Of a stretch of DNA of 64,000 bases, positions 46,401-55,193 are shown piece after piece. The number at the start of each line of letters is the position of its first letter. Position 1 is the stretch's first letter. The notes beneath the pieces were generated by a model. The model was given only the letters and a program-made list of their open reading frames with translations. It searched no databases and had not been told where the DNA came from. Where the stretch lies: NCBI GenBank assembly GCA_937896235.1, contig CALBMX010000030.1, forward strand, positions 31,565 to 95,564. Direction: 5' to 3'. A program made the translations under genes and the position numbers. This DNA comes from an uncultured bacterium. Lineage in GTDB: Bacteria > Planctomycetota > UBA1135 > GCA-002686595.

Positions 46401-47735
46401 ATGTATCAAAAGCACCGCGAGGACTTCCTGTCCGTTCTCGAAGAACGCGACTCAGCCGCAATCATCTTTTCCGGCTCACTCAAAAATCGCAATAACGATT
46501 GCGACCACCGCTTTCGGCCCGAAAGCGATTTCGTTTACCTGATGGGATTCAACGAGCCCGAGTGCGCACTTGTTCTGCTTCCCAATGGTAAGGGGACCGA
46601 GGAGAGCCCGCGGACGATCCTGTTCCTCCGCGAGCGCGATCCACTCATGGAGACGTGGAACGGCCGGCGCGTGGGCACCGAGCGCGCCCCCGAGCAATTC
46701 GGGATCGACTTGGCCCTCCCCATCGATGAACTGTGGGACGAGCTGCCCGAGTTCCTTGTCGGCCATGGAACCTTAGTCGCACCCTCGGGTGTCGACGAGA
46801 GTCGCGATCGTCATCTACTCAAAGTGCTCTCGCAGCTGCGCGACAAGGTCAGGGGTGGAGTCCGCGCTCCGTCAGCGCTCGAGCACCCTCGCGACACGCT
46901 ACACGAGTTGCGGCTCTTCAAAAGCGAAGACGAGGTCGAGCTCATCCGCAAGGCCAACTCGATTACAAGAGAGGCCCATCACGCCGCCATGGCGCTAAGC
47001 GCAGAGGGCCGCAACGAGTGTGAACTCGATGCCGAAATCGTCTGCACGTTTATGAAGCGAGGCGGTACGGGTGAGTCCTATAACAACATTGTCGCCTCCG
47101 GTAACAACGGCACGATCTTGCACTACGGCGAGAACAACAAGACGATGCACGACGGGCAAATGGTCTTGATCGATGCCGGTTGCGAGTGGAAATATTACGC
47201 CTCGGACGTCACGCGCACCTTCCCAGTGAATGGCAAGTTTTCGGAGGCCCAAACAGCGATCTACCAGCTGGTGCTCGACGCCATGATGGCCAGTATCGAC
47301 TCGGTCAAGCCCGGCAAGCCGTTTAATGAGTTCCACGACGTTGCCACGCGCGTTCTGACGCAAGGCCTCATTGATTTGGGCATTCTCTCCGGCCCCTTAG
47401 ACCTAGCCCTAGAGAGCCGCTCCTATGCGAAGTACACGATCCACAGGACAGGCCATTGGCTTGGACTCGACGTACACGATCAAGGGAGTTACGCGGGCGC
47501 AAATGGGCCCCGTGAATTCGAGCCGGGAATGGTCACTACGGTCGAACCCGGCCTCTACTTCACTGCTGACGATGAAGAGATCGACGCCAAATGGCGCGGG
47601 ATCGCCGTCCGTATCGAGGACAACATCCTCGTGACCAAGGACGGAAACACAAACCTCTCCGAGGGCATCTCAAAAACGATTGAGGATGTCGAGGCCGCCT
47701 GCGCTGGCGAGCGGGCCGAAGTGGCGCTCGCCTAA
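46401..47735 (+). CDS. pepP: Xaa-Pro aminopeptidase (M24B)
   Basis: 'CDHRFRPESDFVYLMGFNEPE', 'MVLIDAGCEWKYYASDVTRTFPVNGKF', 'HRTGHWLGLDVHDQGSY', 'FEPGMVTTVEPGLYF', 'GIAVRIEDNILVT'. Confidence 0.92.
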   Translation: MYQKHREDFLSVLEERDSAAIIFSGSLKNRNNDCDHRFRPESDFVYLMGFNEPECALVLLPNGKGTEESPRTILFLRERDPLMETWNGRRVGTERAPEQFGIDLALPIDELWDELPEFLVGHGTLVAPSGVDESRDRHLLKVLSQLRDKVRGGVRAPSALEHPRDTLHELRLFKSEDEVELIRKANSITREAHHAAMALSAEGRNECELDAEIVCTFMKRGGTGESYNNIVASGNNGTILHYGENNKTMHDGQMVLIDAGCEWKYYASDVTRTFPVNGKFSEAQTAIYQLVLDAMMASIDSVKPGKPFNEFHDVATRVLTQGLIDLGILSGPLDLALESRSYAKYTIHRTGHWLGLDVHDQGSYAGANGPREFEPGMVTTVEPGLYFTADDEEIDAKWRGIAVRIEDNILVTKDGNTNLSEGISKTIEDVEAACAGERAEVALA

Positions 47736-47767
47736 ACAACCGCGCGTCGGGCCGCATAGGCAAAAGA

Positions 47768-47803
47768 GAAACCCCCGCCGTCCATAGGGACTGCGGGGGT
47801 TTC
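47768..47803. terminator. Bidirectional terminator between pepP (+) and tRNA-Lys (-)
   Basis: GAAACCCCCGC...GCGGGGGTTTC stem flanked by A-rich and T-rich ends. Confidence 0.65.
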
Positions 47804-47811
47804 TTACAAGA

Positions 47812-47887
<76 letters not shown>

Positions 47888-47955
47888 ACCTTGTTTTTAG
47901 TTGGAATCACTCGACTTGCTACTCAGTCGTATCAAGTCATTCCGAATGCTCTTCT

Positions 47956-47990
47956 CCTCAGTACGATGTTTGGCCTGTCTCGTACTGAGG
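47956..47990. other. Perfect 11-bp inverted repeat upstream of tRNA-Lys
   Basis: CCTCAGTACGA...TCGTACTGAGG, 13-nt loop. Confidence 0.45.
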
Positions 47991-48039
47991 GCGGAGACTA
48001 TAGCGTCTGAAGGGCCTCGCGGAAAGCCGCTGTACCCCA

Positions 48040-48066
48040 GACTTCCATAAAAATACGGTGGAAGTC
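48040..48066 (-). terminator. Stem-loop downstream of frr
   Basis: GACTTCCA-(11 nt)-TGGAAGTC. Confidence 0.4.
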
Positions 48067-48087
48067 AAAAAAGCCTGGGCGCCGCGG

Positions 48088-48645
48088 CTAGACCTCTAAG
48101 ATCTCTTTGCTCTTGGAGCTGAGGATTTCGTCAATCTTGGCTTCGTATTCTTTGAGGGACTTCTGAACATTGTCGTGAAGCTCGTGGTTGTCGTCCTCGC
48201 TTAGCTCTCCATCTTTCTTGGCGGCGTCGGCTTGCTTATTGGAGTCACGGCGACCATTGCGCAGGGTCACCCGCGCGTCCTCGCAGGCTTCCTTCACTTT
48301 CGCTGCCAACTTCTTGCGCTGGTCACCGGAGAGCGGCGGCAGCTCGAGACGCAGCATCTTCCCGTCGTCCTGCGGAGTGCATCCAAGGTCGGCTTTGGCG
48401 ATTGCGCGCCCCATCTCTTTCAAGATGCTCATATCAAATGGCTTGATCAACATCTGGCGCGCCTCGGGGACCAAGATGGATGCCAATTGACCAATGGGCG
48501 TCATCGTGCCGTAGTAATCCACACGGATCGTATCCACCATAGCGGCGGAAGCACGGCCGGTGCGAATACTCTGGAGTTGATGTTTCAGGTGGGAAATAGC
48601 CTTGTCAAAGCGATCGTTATTTTCTTCGAGAATAGCGGATTTCAT
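48088..48645 (-). CDS. frr: Ribosome recycling factor
   Basis: 'HLKHQLQSIRTGRASAAMVDTIRVDYYGTMTPIGQLASILVPEARQMLIKPFDMSILKEMGRAI'. Confidence 0.95.
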   Translation of the reverse strand: MKSAILEENNDRFDKAISHLKHQLQSIRTGRASAAMVDTIRVDYYGTMTPIGQLASILVPEARQMLIKPFDMSILKEMGRAIAKADLGCTPQDDGKMLRLELPPLSGDQRKKLAAKVKEACEDARVTLRNGRRDSNKQADAAKKDGELSEDDNHELHDNVQKSLKEYEAKIDEILSSKSKEILEV

Positions 48646-48683
48646 GGGAGTCCTTTGCGGGTAGGAGTATTTGTGTTGGTGGG

Positions 48684-49391
48684 TTAGCTAATGCGCGTCC
48701 CAAGGTTCTCGCCCTTGACTGCGCGACCGATGTTGCCTTCTTTGAAAAGGTCAAAGACAACAACGGGCAGATTGTTCTCCATGCACAACGTGATCGCTGT
48801 GGAGTCCATTACTGCTAGTCGTTTGCTGAGTACGTCCATGTAGGAAATCGACTCGATTCGAGTTGCCGTCGGGTCCTTCTTGGGGTCGGCGGTGTAAACG
48901 CCGTCGACTTTCGTCGCCTTTAGAAGGACCTCGCAGCCAAGCTCCGTCGCGCGAAGTGCCGCGGCGGTGTCCGTCGTAAAAAACGGGTTGCCTGTGCCGG
49001 CTGCAAGAATCACAACTCGACCTTTTTTGAGGTGGCGAAGTGCACGCCGGCGAACAAAGGGTTCTGCTGCCGCGCGAACTTCGAATGCGGTCATCACGCG
49101 ACTTGCAACACCTTGCAATTCCACGGCGTCTTGCAACGCCAGAGCATTGATCACCGTCCCGAGCATCCCCATGTAATCGGCGCTTGCGCGGCTCGACCCC
49201 ATTTGGGAGAATTCAGCGCCGCGCAGGATGTTTCCACCTCCACAAACGACGGCGACTTCTACGCCTAGGCCTGCAATCTCGACGATTTGCTTGGCGATTT
49301 TACTGACGGACTCTGGATCGAGTCCATGACCGGAATTCGGGTGGCCGAGGGCTTCACCGGAGAGCTTGAGGAGTACGCGGCTGTAGGACAT
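48684..49391 (-). CDS. pyrH: UMP kinase
   Basis: 'RVLLKLSGEALGHPNSGHGLDPESVSKIAKQI', 'VVCGGGNILRGAEF', 'ADYMGMLGTVINALALQDA', 'AGTGNPFFTTDTAAALRATELGCEVLLKATKVDGVYTADPKKD'. Confidence 0.95.
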   Translation of the reverse strand: MSYSRVLLKLSGEALGHPNSGHGLDPESVSKIAKQIVEIAGLGVEVAVVCGGGNILRGAEFSQMGSSRASADYMGMLGTVINALALQDAVELQGVASRVMTAFEVRAAAEPFVRRRALRHLKKGRVVILAAGTGNPFFTTDTAAALRATELGCEVLLKATKVDGVYTADPKKDPTATRIESISYMDVLSKRLAVMDSTAITLCMENNLPVVVFDLFKEGNIGRAVKGENLGTRIS

Positions 49392-49408
49392 GGGCAGAAG
49401 TATAATTG

Positions 49409-49455
49409 GAAGCGGCCCGAGACTCCCGTATCTTGTGGGAGTCTCGGGCCGCTTC
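49409..49455 (-). terminator. Perfect 19-bp stem-loop between tsf and pyrH
   Basis: GAAGCGGCCCGAGACTCCC...GGGAGTCTCGGGCCGCTTC. Confidence 0.7.
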
Positions 49456-49473
49456 AAGTGGAAATCTCTCGAT

Positions 49474-50319
49474 TTAGGCGATATCGAAGCGCGCAAAGGC
49501 CTCGATGTTCGCCCCACCTCCGACCTGAGCCTTGAGTTGCTTGGCAACTGTGCTCTTGTCGTCCTTCACCCAGGGCTGCTCGGACAGAATCACCTCGGCG
49601 TAGAACTTACTCATCATGCCGTCGATGATCTTTTCCTGCATGTCCGCGGGCTTGTCCTTCACCTTTTCGCCAAAGATGACACGTTCCCGTGCAACATCCT
49701 CAGCGCTGACCTGATCGCGGCTCATGAAGGGCGGGTTGTGAAAGCCGATATGAATGCAAAGGTCTTTGGTGAATGCAGCAAACTTCTCGGCATCCGCTCC
49801 ACCGGTAACGTTGACGAGCGCACCCATCTTGTCGTTGTGGTGGATGTAGGAGTCAATGCGGCCGGCAGGGTTTGAGAAACGCTGGATTCGGGTCACCTTG
49901 ATGTTCTCGCCAAGCTTGCCGATGACCTGCTGGATGTACTCAGCGACGGTGGCGTCATCACCAGTCCAAGCGCTGGAGTAAAACGAGTCCATGTCAGAGG
50001 GATTAGTCTCGGCAACGTGCTTTGCGAGGTTCGAAAGCATGGCTTCGAAGTCATCTGTACGAGCGACAAAATCGGTCTCACAAGAGACGGCAATGAGAGC
50101 GCCAAGCTTGTTGTCATCCGAAATCCAGGCGAATACGCGGCCTTCCGAGGTCTCTCGGTCGGCCTTTTTCGCGGCCGTTTTTAGGCCTTGTGCCCGCAGG
50201 TGATCCTTCGCGGCTTGGACGTCACCGTCGCAATCGCTAAGGGCTTTCTTGCAATCCATCATGGCGGCGCCGGTTTCAGCGCGCAGCTCACGAACCATGG
50301 TAGCTGTGATCGTAGCCAT
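49474..50319 (-). CDS. tsf: Elongation factor Ts
   Basis: 'TATMVRELRAETGAAMMDCKKALSDCDGDVQAAKDHLRAQGLKTAAKKADRETSEG', 'AVSCETDFVARTDDF'. Confidence 0.95.
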   Translation of the reverse strand: MATITATMVRELRAETGAAMMDCKKALSDCDGDVQAAKDHLRAQGLKTAAKKADRETSEGRVFAWISDDNKLGALIAVSCETDFVARTDDFEAMLSNLAKHVAETNPSDMDSFYSSAWTGDDATVAEYIQQVIGKLGENIKVTRIQRFSNPAGRIDSYIHHNDKMGALVNVTGGADAEKFAAFTKDLCIHIGFHNPPFMSRDQVSAEDVARERVIFGEKVKDKPADMQEKIIDGMMSKFYAEVILSEQPWVKDDKSTVAKQLKAQVGGGANIEAFARFDIA

Positions 50320-50395
50320 CGTAGTTAGTCGTTGTTTGAGGAGTCTTTTGGGGAGTCCGAGCATCCTAAAAAAGCTCGGTGATTTGAGTTATCAA

Positions 50396-50438
50396 GCGGG
50401 GGAGCCCCTGGCGCGCAAAGCACCAGGGGCTCCCCCGC
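50396..50438 (-). terminator. Perfect 16-bp stem-loop between rpsB and tsf
   Basis: GCGGGGGAGCCCCTGG...CCAGGGGCTCCCCCGC. Confidence 0.7.
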
Positions 50439-50455
50439 ATCAAAGACGAATGTCT

Positions 50456-51364
50456 TTAGGAGGCGGGAGCGTCCGTTGAGGTCGTTGCCTCGGCGGCAGG
50501 AGCCACTTCTGCAGCGGGAGCTGCTACTTCTGCGGCCGGAGCTACTTCTGCGTCAGGAGCAGCGACTTCGGGAAGATTCTCTCCAACGACGGGCAACTTG
50601 TTGCCGCGGGTCGGACGAGGCTCATCACTGCTACCAGTGTCAGTACGCTCTGCTGCAGTCGTCGCAAGGTTGCGATCGCGCGCGGAGGCGGCACCTTCTT
50701 CAACAGCTTCGATCAGGTACGAGATCAAAAGGCGGACACTCTTTAGGGAGTCGTCATTGCCAGGGATCACGATGTCGACAGTGTCCGGATCGCAGTCCGT
50801 GTCGAGGAGACCGATGATGGGTACACCCATTTTGCGAGCTTCGCGAACTGCGTTGTACTCGCGGCCCGGGTCAACAACGACCATTGCACCTGGCATACCG
50901 GTCATCTCGCGGATGCCGCCAAGGTTGCGTGTGATTTTGCGCTTTTCGCGGCGCAAAGAGGCTTGCTCCTTTTTGCTGAGGGTGGCGAGTTGGCCACTCT
51001 CTTCGCGACCCTCCAGCTCCTCAAGACGCTTCAAGCGACTGCGGATAGCGGAGTAGTTCGTAAGCGAGCCACCGATCCAGCGCTCGACGACCACGGGCAT
51101 GCCCGTTGTCTCGCCAGCTTCTAGGACGACGCCCTTGATTTGGCGCTTGGTACCAACGAAGAGGATTTGGCTCCCCTCGGAGGCTAGGCGCTGCAGGAAG
51201 TTGCGAGCACGCAGCAAACCGCGAACGGTCTGGCGAATATCGATAACGTGGATAGCGCTGCGGCGACCGTGAATATACGGAGCCATTTTCGGATTCCACC
51301 GCGACACGCGGCATCCGAAGTGCACACCCGATTGGATGAGGTCTTTGGGATTGATCTGGTTCAT
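50456..51364 (-). CDS. rpsB: 30S ribosomal protein S2 with Ala/Glu/Pro-rich C-terminal extension
   Basis: 'LIQSGVHFGCRVSRWNPKMAPYIHGRRSAIHVIDIRQT', 'ERWIGGSLTNYSAIRSRLKRLEELE', 'VVVDPGREYNAVREARKMGVPIIGLLDTDCDPDTVDIVIPGNDDSLKSV'. Confidence 0.95.
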   Translation of the reverse strand: MNQINPKDLIQSGVHFGCRVSRWNPKMAPYIHGRRSAIHVIDIRQTVRGLLRARNFLQRLASEGSQILFVGTKRQIKGVVLEAGETTGMPVVVERWIGGSLTNYSAIRSRLKRLEELEGREESGQLATLSKKEQASLRREKRKITRNLGGIREMTGMPGAMVVVDPGREYNAVREARKMGVPIIGLLDTDCDPDTVDIVIPGNDDSLKSVRLLISYLIEAVEEGAASARDRNLATTAAERTDTGSSDEPRPTRGNKLPVVGENLPEVAAPDAEVAPAAEVAAPAAEVAPAAEATTSTDAPAS

Positions 51365-51892
51365 TCGTTTGAAATGAGAAGCGCGCCAAATGGCGCACCT
51401 GATTTTTATGGGATGTTGTTTGTTGGGGAGAGCCTAAAAACTCGTAGTACCCCTACTGGGCAGCCCTCTTGTTGAGGACGTGCCCTCCCGACCGCTGTAG
51501 TTGCGCGCAATCACAGAGGCTAGGAACTGTTTCGATTCACACTCGAAGCCGTGGGATCTGGGCAAAAAGCCCTCTAACCCTTAGTTTCGAGGCCAAAGAG
51601 TGTAGCGAGGAGCGACTAGATGTCAATCGCCCTTCTTTATTAGGGCCAGATTTCGCCTGAACCCGCCACCCCCCACCCTCTTCTACAGCTTCCTATTGAC
51701 CTGGTTCGTATCCCGCCTATTTCCGGTCACAATAGGCGATTTCGGAGTGGAAGCCTTGGGAACGACAACCCAGCGTAGCCATTTGCCGTCTAGCGGGGTA
51801 CCATTTTGCAGCTTCCTAGGCCGCTGTGCGGTCTATACGATCTGCTAGGGCTGTATTTCTTACCCTCCTTGCCGCTCGAACACGGATCACTC

Positions 51893-52846
51893 GTGAACAC
51901 TTCACCGCTTTTATTGATCGCAGACCATCGTGGCGAAGGCCTTGAGGATCACCTCAAGGCCCTTGCCCTAGAGGGATTCCGCATTCAAATCACAGGCAAC
52001 CTCCGAAGTACGCTTTTGGCCATCGATCACGAGATCCCTTCTCTCATTCTCCTCGACCCACTCTCTCGAAGTGGCGCGGAAGAGCTCCGTACCCTGGATG
52101 ATGTGCGCACTGGAAACCCACCCATTCCACTGCTGATCCTCTCCTTTGCCGAACGCCGCGCAGATTTGATCGAAAGCCTGGGCACCCTCAGCAATGGACT
52201 TTGGGACCTGACGGAGCGCCGCGCCCCTCGCGAAGAGGTCTTGATGCGAATCACACGACTTCTCAACGAGGCCCGACTGCACTCCGAGATGCGCGATTTG
52301 CGCCACCGAGCTTCCCACGACGACCGCACGGACCTGCTGCGTGTGAACTCCTTCCAGCAACGTCTGGGAGAGCACTTCTCCGCCGCGCAACGCCACCATT
52401 TTGATATGGCGCTTGTCCTAATCGACCTAGACAAGTTTGGTGCGATCAACAAACGCCATGACCACACCGTTGGCGACATCTTGATCGCACAGGCTGGTGA
52501 GATCATTCGCCGCACTCTCCGAACGGAAGACATCGCGGGCCGTATTGGCGGCGACGAGTTTGCCGTAGTCCTTCCCTACACACAAAAAGTAGATGCTGCG
52601 CGAGTTGTGAATCGACTGGTTGAGGAGATCCACAAGCTGTCGGGGAGACCACGTGGTGCCAAAGAGGACATAGTCGTCGCCGCCAGCTTGGGATTCGAAA
52701 CCTACAACGGACGCGATATCGAAACACTCGAGGAGCTGCGAATACATGCCGAGCGCGCGTTGCGTGCCGCCAAAGTTGCCGGCGGTAACCAAGGTATTTA
52801 TTACCGCCAGCTCGACTCCGTGGAAGAGACAACGGGCTTGCATTAG
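51893..52846 (+). CDS. Diguanylate cyclase (GGDEF) with degenerate receiver-like N-domain (GTG start)
   Basis: 'MALVLIDLDKFGAINKRHDHTVGDILIAQAGEIIRRTLRTEDIAGRIGGDEFAVVLPYT': intact GGDEF and RxxD I-site. Confidence 0.85.
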   Translation: MNTSPLLLIADHRGEGLEDHLKALALEGFRIQITGNLRSTLLAIDHEIPSLILLDPLSRSGAEELRTLDDVRTGNPPIPLLILSFAERRADLIESLGTLSNGLWDLTERRAPREEVLMRITRLLNEARLHSEMRDLRHRASHDDRTDLLRVNSFQQRLGEHFSAAQRHHFDMALVLIDLDKFGAINKRHDHTVGDILIAQAGEIIRRTLRTEDIAGRIGGDEFAVVLPYTQKVDAARVVNRLVEEIHKLSGRPRGAKEDIVVAASLGFETYNGRDIETLEELRIHAERALRAAKVAGGNQGIYYRQLDSVEETTGLH

Positions 52847-53022
52847 GGGACATGCCTCGGAATCGAAAATCTAAACGCCCCCCCGTGGAAATGGACTCTC
52901 AGGGCGCCCCCAGCACCCTCTAGGCGACATCGACCTAGGCGCGGTGCTTTTCATTTGCAGGAGCCTGCTGCTAAACCTATGGTCTAACCTTGATTACGCT
53001 CCCGCACTCGACTTCGATTACC

Positions 53023-54036
53023 ATGAAACTCGCCCTCCTTGCTACCTGTCTCTCCCCCCTTCTCCTCGTGCCTAGCGCCGAGCTCACGCCGACCTTTTCC
53101 AGAGGTCAAGTTCGGACTACGACGTTTAGCTTGGAGAACACCAGCGAGACGACATCGGTCGAGATGATCATGAACGGTCAGTCGAACGATGACGAGCTGA
53201 GCCAGAAGCAGACGATCATAAGAAGCGCTACGTTCACCGACCACATTCAGAGAGTGGAGGCTGGCATGCCCACCAGTTATACACGCGAATATTCGGACCT
53301 CGTTTCGGATGCCTCTTGGTTGATAAACGACCCACAGGGGGAGCATGAACTCAACGGCTCGGGCGACAGTGAGCTCGAAGGGCTCGAAATCGTCTTCGAA
53401 AAGGTAGACGGTGTCTTCAAGCCCAGCTTCCCCGAAGGCGAGGCCAACGATGGGAATTTACTCGAGAACCTTTCGCCACTCTTGGCCTGGGAAAACTTCT
53501 TGGCCGTCGGCGAGGTTGAAGTCGGCGCAAAATGGGAGATTCATCCGAAGTCCCTATGGGACGCACTGCACCTAGGCGGAGCCCTCCCGTTCGACGGCGT
53601 TGGCGACGAAGATTCCGTCAAAGTGTTGCGGCTAGCCCAGGCGATCTTCCTCGGTGAAGGCGCTGAGATTGACGGCGACATAACCGCTACACTTACCGAG
53701 ATCAATGACGACCTAGCTACGATCGAGATGGAGGTCGAGTACTCGGAAATCCTCGACCTGGTAGAGGTGATTCGAGCGCTCGCTCCAAAGGAAGACACTG
53801 CCCGCCCGGAGCCTCAATCAATGTCTCATACCACCGATTTCGAAGGTACCGGCACGTTGATCTGGAACATCAAACAAGGGCATGCCGTTAGCCTTCAGCT
53901 GCAGCTCAGCTATGAAAACGAACAAAACTTGGTGATGTCCGGAGACATGGGCGGCCGCACCTTTTCAATGGAGCAGAACATCTCCAGTGAAGGCGAGTTC
54001 GAAGTTGCCATAAGAGTTCAAGTGACTGAAGAATAG
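53023..54036 (+). CDS. Secreted hypothetical protein, paralogue of the next gene
   Basis: Signal 'MKLALLATCLSPLLLVPSAE'; aligned with downstream ORF ('RGQVRTTTFSLEN', 'WEIHPKSLWDALHLGG', 'GTGTLIWNIKQGHAVSLQLQL'). Confidence 0.65.
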   Translation: MKLALLATCLSPLLLVPSAELTPTFSRGQVRTTTFSLENTSETTSVEMIMNGQSNDDELSQKQTIIRSATFTDHIQRVEAGMPTSYTREYSDLVSDASWLINDPQGEHELNGSGDSELEGLEIVFEKVDGVFKPSFPEGEANDGNLLENLSPLLAWENFLAVGEVEVGAKWEIHPKSLWDALHLGGALPFDGVGDEDSVKVLRLAQAIFLGEGAEIDGDITATLTEINDDLATIEMEVEYSEILDLVEVIRALAPKEDTARPEPQSMSHTTDFEGTGTLIWNIKQGHAVSLQLQLSYENEQNLVMSGDMGGRTFSMEQNISSEGEFEVAIRVQVTEE

Positions 54037-54051
54037 TCCGACTCTCCCCTT

Positions 54052-55080
54052 ATGAAAACGATCCTCCTTGTTGCTGCTGTCGGCGCTTTTTTAAACTCTA
54101 ACGCCACAGATCTCGCCTCTCTGTATCGCGGCGGTGAGGTGCGCATGACGACCTTTTCCTTGGAGGAGTCTAGAAGCCTCAGCGACTTGCAAGTCCTCAT
54201 GAACGGAAAGGACGCGGGGATGGACGGCAACGTCAGGCAGGATGGAACACGAACGGCAAGCGGAACTTTCACCGACCGGATTCTGCGTGCGAGCGACGGC
54301 GACGTCATGGCCTTGACCCGCTCCTTTGCCGACGTTGAAGGTCTCCAACTAATGGCCAGGACGGGCCCGATGGGAGACTCGAGTGAGTCGGAAGAGCCGA
54401 CCTCGAGCGCACTCAATGGACTGACGGTCCTATTCACCAAGGACGAGGGCGATTTTGTGGCCTCCTACTCCGAGGACGAGTCCGGCGACGAAGAGCTCCT
54501 CGACTCTCTCAAGGCCCTCTTGCCCTGGGGCGAGTACCTCACAAGTGACAGCATCGATATCGATGACGAGTGGGACATCAAACCGCGCGCCCTGTGGAGT
54601 GCCCTTCACCTCGGCGGAGACTTAGGCCTGGCCGCTGAAAGCGATCAGGACTTGTTTTCCACCAGCGACCTGAAAGAGGATGAGAGTCTTGTGATCGATG
54701 GCGAGATCACGGCAACACTCACCTCAATCGAAGACGGCATCGCGAACATAACCCTGCTCCTAGAGGTCGAAGAATTTCAAGACCTAACCGACGTCATGAA
54801 TCGACTGGCCGATGAGGCCCCTGTTGGCCCCCACGGGAGCGCAGAGATACCCGTCATCGACGCTATGGAGAACGAGAGGCAGTACGATGGCGAGGGCACC
54901 ATGCTCTGGAACATTGCAGGAGGCTACATGGTCAGCCTGGAGCTCTCTCTCGATTTCACACAGACACAAACCATGGATATGTCCATGGAAATGGGGCAAG
55001 AAACTCTGACCATCGAGCAGGTCATGGTTTCCGAAGGTGAGCTGGACTTCCGAGTCGAAGTCGAAGTCTCTCGCGACTAG
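54052..55080 (+). CDS. Secreted hypothetical protein, paralogue of the previous gene
   Basis: 'RGGEVRMTTFSLEE', 'WDIKPRALWSALHLGG', 'GEGTMLWNIAGGYMVSLELSL'. Confidence 0.65.
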   Translation: MKTILLVAAVGAFLNSNATDLASLYRGGEVRMTTFSLEESRSLSDLQVLMNGKDAGMDGNVRQDGTRTASGTFTDRILRASDGDVMALTRSFADVEGLQLMARTGPMGDSSESEEPTSSALNGLTVLFTKDEGDFVASYSEDESGDEELLDSLKALLPWGEYLTSDSIDIDDEWDIKPRALWSALHLGGDLGLAAESDQDLFSTSDLKEDESLVIDGEITATLTSIEDGIANITLLLEVEEFQDLTDVMNRLADEAPVGPHGSAEIPVIDAMENERQYDGEGTMLWNIAGGYMVSLELSLDFTQTQTMDMSMEMGQETLTIEQVMVSEGELDFRVEVEVSRD

Positions 55081-55193
55081 CCTCTCTGCCTAAATTGGCA
55101 AAGCGACGTGCGCAACGGAACTTAGGGCGATAACGCCAGCTTTCCATTGCGGCACCTTGGCTAAGAAGCGCGGCGCGAGGGCGGGGCTCTTGA

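Noticed and set aside
51365-51892. Possible ribosomal-protein leader RNA upstream of rpsB
   Set aside because: The ~530-bp gap is suggestive but no known leader or autoregulatory motif could be identified by eye
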